A stretch of 38,387 nt of DNA from Pantoea sp. 1.19 (GTDB lineage Bacteria > Pseudomonadota > Gammaproteobacteria > Enterobacterales > Enterobacteriaceae): the NCBI RefSeq assembly GCF_001922585.1, contig NZ_MRBS01000013.1, positions 1 to 38,387 of the forward strand, written 5' to 3'. The notes below the pieces were generated by a model. It was not told where the DNA came from. It saw only the letters and a list, made by a program, of their open reading frames with translations, and made no database searches. Position 1 is the stretch's first letter, and each line of letters starts with the position of its first letter. Positions 35,901 through 38,387 of the stretch are shown here, piece by piece. Position numbers and translations under genes: made by a program.

Positions 35901-38387
35901 ATCGATCACCACCAGCTGGCTGGTTTCCCCGCCGAGGTTGCCCGCTTCGTCAATCACCCGCAGCTGATAGTTGTATTTCCCGTCAGCCAGTGCACGCGTA
36001 TCTATCCAGCTCCAGCTCAAACCGCTGACGCTGACGTCCACCCAACTGACCCCGCCGTCAATGCTAATCTGCGCGCGATCGCTGCTGCCGAGCGGCGCGC
36101 TAAGTGAGCCCTTCAGCGAGATCTGGTTATCGCGGGTGATAAAGTCGCTGTCAGAAAGACCGGTGTCCTGAATCACCGCATCGACGGTGATTTGGGCCGC
36201 CGGCGGCGTCGTATCGATGATGACGTCGCGCGAGGCGGTGGCGCCGACGTTCCCGGCGCTGTCGATCAGCCGTACCTGATAGGCCCAGCTTCCTTCTCCC
36301 AGCGTGCGGCCGTCGGTATAGCGCCACTGCAGACCGGTCACGCTGAGATCCTGCCAGCTGACACCGCCATCGGTGCTGATCTGCGCTTTCTCATTGCTGG
36401 CCAGCGGGGCGGTCAGCGAGCCGTTCAGCACAACGTTGGGATCGCGGGTGATAAAGTCACTGGGATTCAGGCCAGTATCGTTTTGTAGCGAGTCAATGCG
36501 AATGCCCATCGCCGGCGGCGTCAAGTCCACCACCAGGCTGCGATCGTCGCTGCCGACGTTGCCCACGGCGTTACTCACCGACGCGCCAATCACGTAGGTG
36601 GTGCCGTCGGCCAGTGCCGCCACGTCGCTGGCGCTGAGGGTGTAGCTCCACAGCCCGCCGCTCTTCACCACCGCCACGTACTCTTTGCCGTTCAGCGTCA
36701 GGGTGACGTTCTGGCCGACCGGCGCCGTGGTGGTGCCGGAGAGGACCAGCGTGCCACTGTGCTCGGCGGCATTAAGAATGTCATTCTCCGCAATCGCGTT
36801 GATGGTAATGACCGGCACATCGCCCACCAGGCTGATATCGTGGTTGGCACTGGCAGGGTTCCCGGCCAGATCGTTCACCGTCGCGGTCAGGGTATAGCGG
36901 CCGTCGCTCAGGCCGAGGAAATCACGCGGCGGTATCTGCACCGACCAGCTGCCGTCGTCTGCCACCGTCGCCTGATAGCGATAACCGGCAAAGGTGACGG
37001 TTACCGTGCGTCCGGCCTCGGCGCTGGTGGTGCCGCTGACGGTCTGTCCGGCCTGTTGTTCGCTGCTGTTGATCACGTCATCGTTGGCCACCGTCAGGAT
37101 GGTCAGCGTCGGCGGTACGGTATCGACGATCAGCGTGTGCTGCGCTTCAGCCGGGTTGCCAGCCTTATCGCTGACGCTGGCGGTGACCGTCAGGCTGCCG
37201 TCGCGCAGGGCAGCCAGATCGCTGGCGGGTACGCTGAGCGACCAGCCGCCGTCGCGGGCCACCGCGGTGGTGTACACTTTTTCCCCCAGCGTAACGCGAA
37301 CGGTCTGCCCTTCGCCGGCGCTGGAGGTACCGCTGATCGTCAGCGGCTGCTGCTGCTCGGCGGCGTTTAACCGATCGTCGCCGGCCAGCGTACCGATGCT
37401 GATCAGCGGCGGCGTGGTTTCCACGCTCAGCGTGCGATCCGCAGAGGTCGCGTTGCCGTCGCTGTCCTCGGCCGAGACCTTAACAGGATACTGCTTACCG
37501 TCCGCCAGTGCCGCAACATCGGCAGGCGGCACGGTTGCTTGCCAGCTGCCATCGGCCTGCACCTTCGCCTGATAGCTTTTGCCATTCAGCGTCACCGTCA
37601 CCACGGAGCCGGTGGCCAGGCGATCGCTGGATCCGGTCACCACCAGCGCGGCGCTCGCCTCGGCGGCATTCAGAATGTCATCCCCGGCCAGCGGATCCAG
37701 CGTCACCATCAGCGCGCTGGTGTTGACCCGCACATCGTGGCTCAGGGTGCTGCTGTTGCCAGCGCTGTCGGTCAGCGTGGCAGTAAAGGTCGCGGTGCCG
37801 TCCGGCAGGCTGCTGATCACGCTCGCCGGTACGCCGACCGACCAGTTACCGTCGGCATCGACGGTGGTCACGTAACGCTGACCGGCAACGGTCAGGATCA
37901 GGGTATCGCCGGTCTGCACGCCGCTGGCGGTGCCGCTGACAATCTGCGCCAGTCCATGTTCGGCGCTGTTAATCACATCATCACTGGCAATCGGATTGAA
38001 CTGCAGCGTAGGCGGCGTCGTATCCAGCACCAGCGTGCTGGTGGCGCTGCCGCGGTTGCCCGCCGGATCGCTGACGCTGACTTGCAAGGTATAGCGATCG
38101 TCAGCCAGCGCCGCCCAGGCATCTGGCCCCAGCGCCAGCTGCCAGCGCCCGTCGGCGCCCACCGTGGTTGTCCAGGTGCGTTCCGCCAGCTGAATAGTCA
38201 GCGTCTGTCCGGTGCCGGCAGTGGTACTGCCGCTCAGCAGAACGCCGTCAGCGGCCTCGCGGGCGTTGATCACGTTGTCCCCCGCCAGCGTGTCGATGGT
38301 CACCGACGGCGCCACGCTGTCCACGCTGTACGCCCGGGCGGCGCTCGCCGCGTTGCCGCTGGCGCTGCTCACGCTCGCCTGCACGCT
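32208..38387 (-). CDS. Giant T1SS-secreted adhesin, 3' part (5' end outside window)
   Basis: A cell-surface or biofilm adhesin of the Bap/LapA type. The frame is open to the right edge, so the N-terminus is missing; 2059 codons are visible. Numbering from the codon at 38384, there are six Ig-like repeats of class A (23-620, about 100 aa each), five of class B (621-1143, about 104 aa) and two divergent modules (1144-1353). An FG-GAP/integrin-alpha-like region follows (1354-1715), then an unassigned module (1716-1820) and the RTX/T1SS C-terminal region (1821-2058) with GSRFNDVITG and GSGGNDTFN nonapeptides. The product would be very rich in D, G, T and S, with no Cys seen in this part. It is the first visible gene of an operon with its own exporter. 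Confidence 0.93.
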   Translation of the reverse strand, partial: SVQASVSSASGNAASAARAYSVDSVAPSVTIDTLAGDNVINAREAADGVLLSGSTTAGTGQTLTIQLAERTWTTTVGADGRWQLALGPDAWAALADDRYTLQVSVSDPAGNRGSATSTLVLDTTPPTLQFNPIASDDVINSAEHGLAQIVSGTASGVQTGDTLILTVAGQRYVTTVDADGNWSVGVPASVISSLPDGTATFTATLTDSAGNSSTLSHDVRVNTSALMVTLDPLAGDDILNAAEASAALVVTGSSDRLATGSVVTVTLNGKSYQAKVQADGSWQATVPPADVAALADGKQYPVKVSAEDSDGNATSADRTLSVETTPPLISIGTLAGDDRLNAAEQQQPLTISGTSSAGEGQTVRVTLGEKVYTTAVARDGGWSLSVPASDLAALRDGSLTVTASVSDKAGNPAEAQHTLIVDTVPPTLTILTVANDDVINSSEQQAGQTVSGTTSAEAGRTVTVTFAGYRYQATVADDGSWSVQIPPRDFLGLSDGRYTLTATVNDLAGNPASANHDISLVGDVPVITINAIAENDILNAAEHSGTLVLSGTTTAPVGQNVTLTLNGKEYVAVVKSGGLWSYTLSASDVAALADGTTYVIGASVSNAVGNVGSDDRSLVVDLTPPAMGIRIDSLQNDTGLNPSDFITRDPNVVLNGSLTAPLASNEKAQISTDGGVSWQDLSVTGLQWRYTDGRTLGEGSWAYQVRLIDSAGNVGATASRDVIIDTTPPAAQITVDAVIQDTGLSDSDFITRDNQISLKGSLSAPLGSSDRAQISIDGGVSWVDVSVSGLSWSWIDTRALADGKYNYQLRVIDEAGNLGGETSQLVVIDTVAPEASKTVVIDSITEDTGLNPGDFITRDTSLTLNGSLGAPLSPGEYVQITVDGGQSWQIVNVVGTGWRYTDARTLTDGVWEYGVRVIDTAGNIGASARQQVTVDTTPPAVSTVTVDNIVTDTGFDDHDFLTSATSYTLNGSLSAPLGSGEFVQLSLDGGSSWVYATVNGTAWRYSDTRTLTDGDYRYLVRVVDLAGNVGATTEQEVRVDTLAPEYGITIDAIQEDTGQSDSDFITRDTSLTVTGSLGRALSSDERVQISLDGGNSWQETTVTNLRWRYEDPRQLSDGNYTYQVRIIDQAGNVGSTASQQVVIDTVAPDTLGTVTSYTDDAGERRGTFGSSVATDDTSPVINGTLNRAPQSGEIVQLYRDGLLLGLVTMTGAATWTYADNGLRDGAHVYRVRVTDLAGNYTDSAPFTLTLDTSLPTTVATIAAITTADTTPILRGTVSDALVNGEYLTVKVNDQVYTSQPGGAVVVDPLNNTWYLQIPTANALTIKSYSVEAQVKSSAGNGNTTGTTTGSLVINSDTLNTDWTTGSGSNSNAALAVGLNKGGLWNLYGNNQAYASNDISSYNDSPLTNTRGGGVVSMTSADVRRSGYADVFGTEIVYSGGTQVMWTYNGSSYTASQLAVGTLIYYGGVIAYDKTGDGWLDMAYGDAGLDSITFLVNNQGTLTADGRNGAAGLSIRSAREVSGVDLNNDGAVDIVEHTTASGNNALSVISNDGKGNLSVTQNIANVFVNNAANTTTAASMTWADFNGDGYMDLYLSTSKNSNGGVIYYNDGQGKLSGSSSAVEGASAAAGYFSVAADWNGDGQMDIIKLSSWSASQTLTLSTNRGNGSNWSSTTLATGLAYVTGLTSIDYNWDGMKDLLVAQQNGKVTLIKNGNTVADGTAMHLHILDSEGINVYFGNTVNLYNAAGQRVASQIINPQSGLGTNDSSGLVSFYGLDPSETYRAEIVKITNGAADNVSWQGLTAGDGKESYVLTADAATGVSGGTLVGTGYNDTFIAQQGNFTFNGSGGWNRASDYDTWSANGGLDVVDYRNATGGITVDLRITTAQNTGFGTSSFINIEGIAGSRFNDVITGNSADNLFIGSGGNDTFNIASGGHDTLLYRLIDAGDATGGNGSDVVNGFKVGTWEGTSDTDRVDLRELLSGSGYSGSGSASYVNGVATLDSKVGNLSDFIRVEQNGGNTEIKVDLDGSGSTFDPTTIVTLNGVQTDLATLLANHQLLVV
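33300..34325 (-). other. FG-GAP / integrin-alpha-like propeller region of the adhesin
   Basis: Calcium-loop motifs of the DxNxDGxxD type recur at residues 1471 (DKTGDGWLD), 1523 (DLNNDGAVD), 1582 (DFNGDGYMD), 1635 (DWNGDGQMD) and 1687 (DYNWDGMKD), spaced 52-59 residues. Two degenerate copies precede them near 1420 (DVRRSGYAD) and 1376 (GLNKGGLWN). Seven units would make a seven-bladed propeller, the usual number for integrin alpha heads. Blade count is inferred from spacing. Confidence 0.75.
34956..36524 (-). repeat. Five class B Ig-like repeats in the adhesin
   Basis: Tandem units of 104-106 codons with the signature DTGxxxxDFITRD near the start, then NGSLxAPL, an Asp-box-like S-x-D-G-G-x-S-W hairpin (as in ISLDGGNSW), WRYxDxRxLxDG and VRxIDxAGNxG. 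They differ from class A in both length and motifs and follow it as one contiguous block. Confidence 0.85.
36525..38318 (-). repeat. Six class A Ig-like repeats in the adhesin
   Basis: Tandem units of 99-101 codons. Each begins near TxPP, carries a (G/N)DDxxNAAE-like motif about 15 residues in, has a DGxW turn at its centre, and ends DxAGNxxxxxxxLxVD. The units have diverged at protein level and are not recent exact duplications. Such units (bacterial Ig-like families) build a rod that holds the tip away from the cell. Confidence 0.85.

Noticed and set aside
34956-38318. Regular repeat spacing in the adhesin as a CRISPR-like or satellite array
   Set aside because: The period is about 300 bp, always a multiple of three in one open frame, and the units are diverged protein domains, not identical DNA repeats with unique spacers.

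Overview
The window is a chromosomal segment of a gammaproteobacterium of the order Enterobacterales. Nearly every housekeeping protein is close in length and sequence to its Escherichia coli counterpart, and the small control elements are of enterobacterial type: a PheL leader peptide, the MicA sRNA, the recA SOS box, the rrn boxA and the tRNA-Arg/tRNA-Ser cluster. The moderately high GC, the gene order and the giant secreted adhesin suggest the Erwinia/Pantoea side of the order. I infer that genus-level placement from general familiarity and have not tested it.

Layout, left to right. (1) 1-480: the first ~30 bases of a 16S rRNA gene reading leftward out of the window, with its leader, boxA and tandem P1/P2 promoters. 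(2) 485-4890, minus strand: clpB with a sigma-32-type promoter, then rluD-pgeF with overlapping stop and start. (3) 5020-7751, plus strand: bamD, raiA, and pheL-attenuator-pheA. (4) 7808-10015, minus strand: the tyrosine-branch operon aroF-tyrA, with a perfect TyrR box upstream. A lone GNAT acetyltransferase follows where E. coli K-12 has the yfiLRNB genes. (5) 10920-14431, minus strand: ffh and the rpsP-rimM-trmD-rplS operon. (6) 14602-16712, plus strand: ypjD-yfjD. (7) 16764-20082, minus strand: luxS, gshA, yqaB-yqaA, with the plus-strand sigma-E-dependent sRNA MicA between luxS and gshA. The yfjD|luxS junction brings together loci that lie far apart in E. coli K-12. (8) 20291-26570: four identical tRNA-Arg(ACG) genes and tRNA-Ser(GCU) behind one stable-RNA-type promoter, then csrA, alaS, recX, recA and pncC, all leftward. 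(9) 26692-28668: mltB, the zinc-ribbon gene yjdM and a small unassigned lipoprotein. (10) 28773-38387, minus strand: a type I secretion locus. It runs from a giant adhesin, cut by the right window edge, through an ABC transporter with a degenerate C39-like domain to an HlyD-type adaptor, closed by a terminator.

Most of the window is conserved core genome: protein disaggregation, ribosome and tRNA maturation, aromatic amino-acid synthesis, SRP, glutathione and AI-2 synthesis, SOS and carbon-storage regulation. The accessory part is the T1SS adhesin locus. The visible 2059 codons of the adhesin hold six Ig-like repeats of one class, five of a second class with an Asp-box-like hairpin, and two divergent modules. 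These are followed by an FG-GAP/integrin-alpha-like propeller (five clear and two degenerate Ca-loop blades), a ~100-residue unassigned module, and an RTX/T1SS C-terminal signal. Type I substrates leave the cell C-terminus first, so the propeller would sit near the distal tip. It is the best candidate for an adhesive head and the most interesting element here. No outer-membrane channel gene and no LapD/LapG-type release system is visible in the window.
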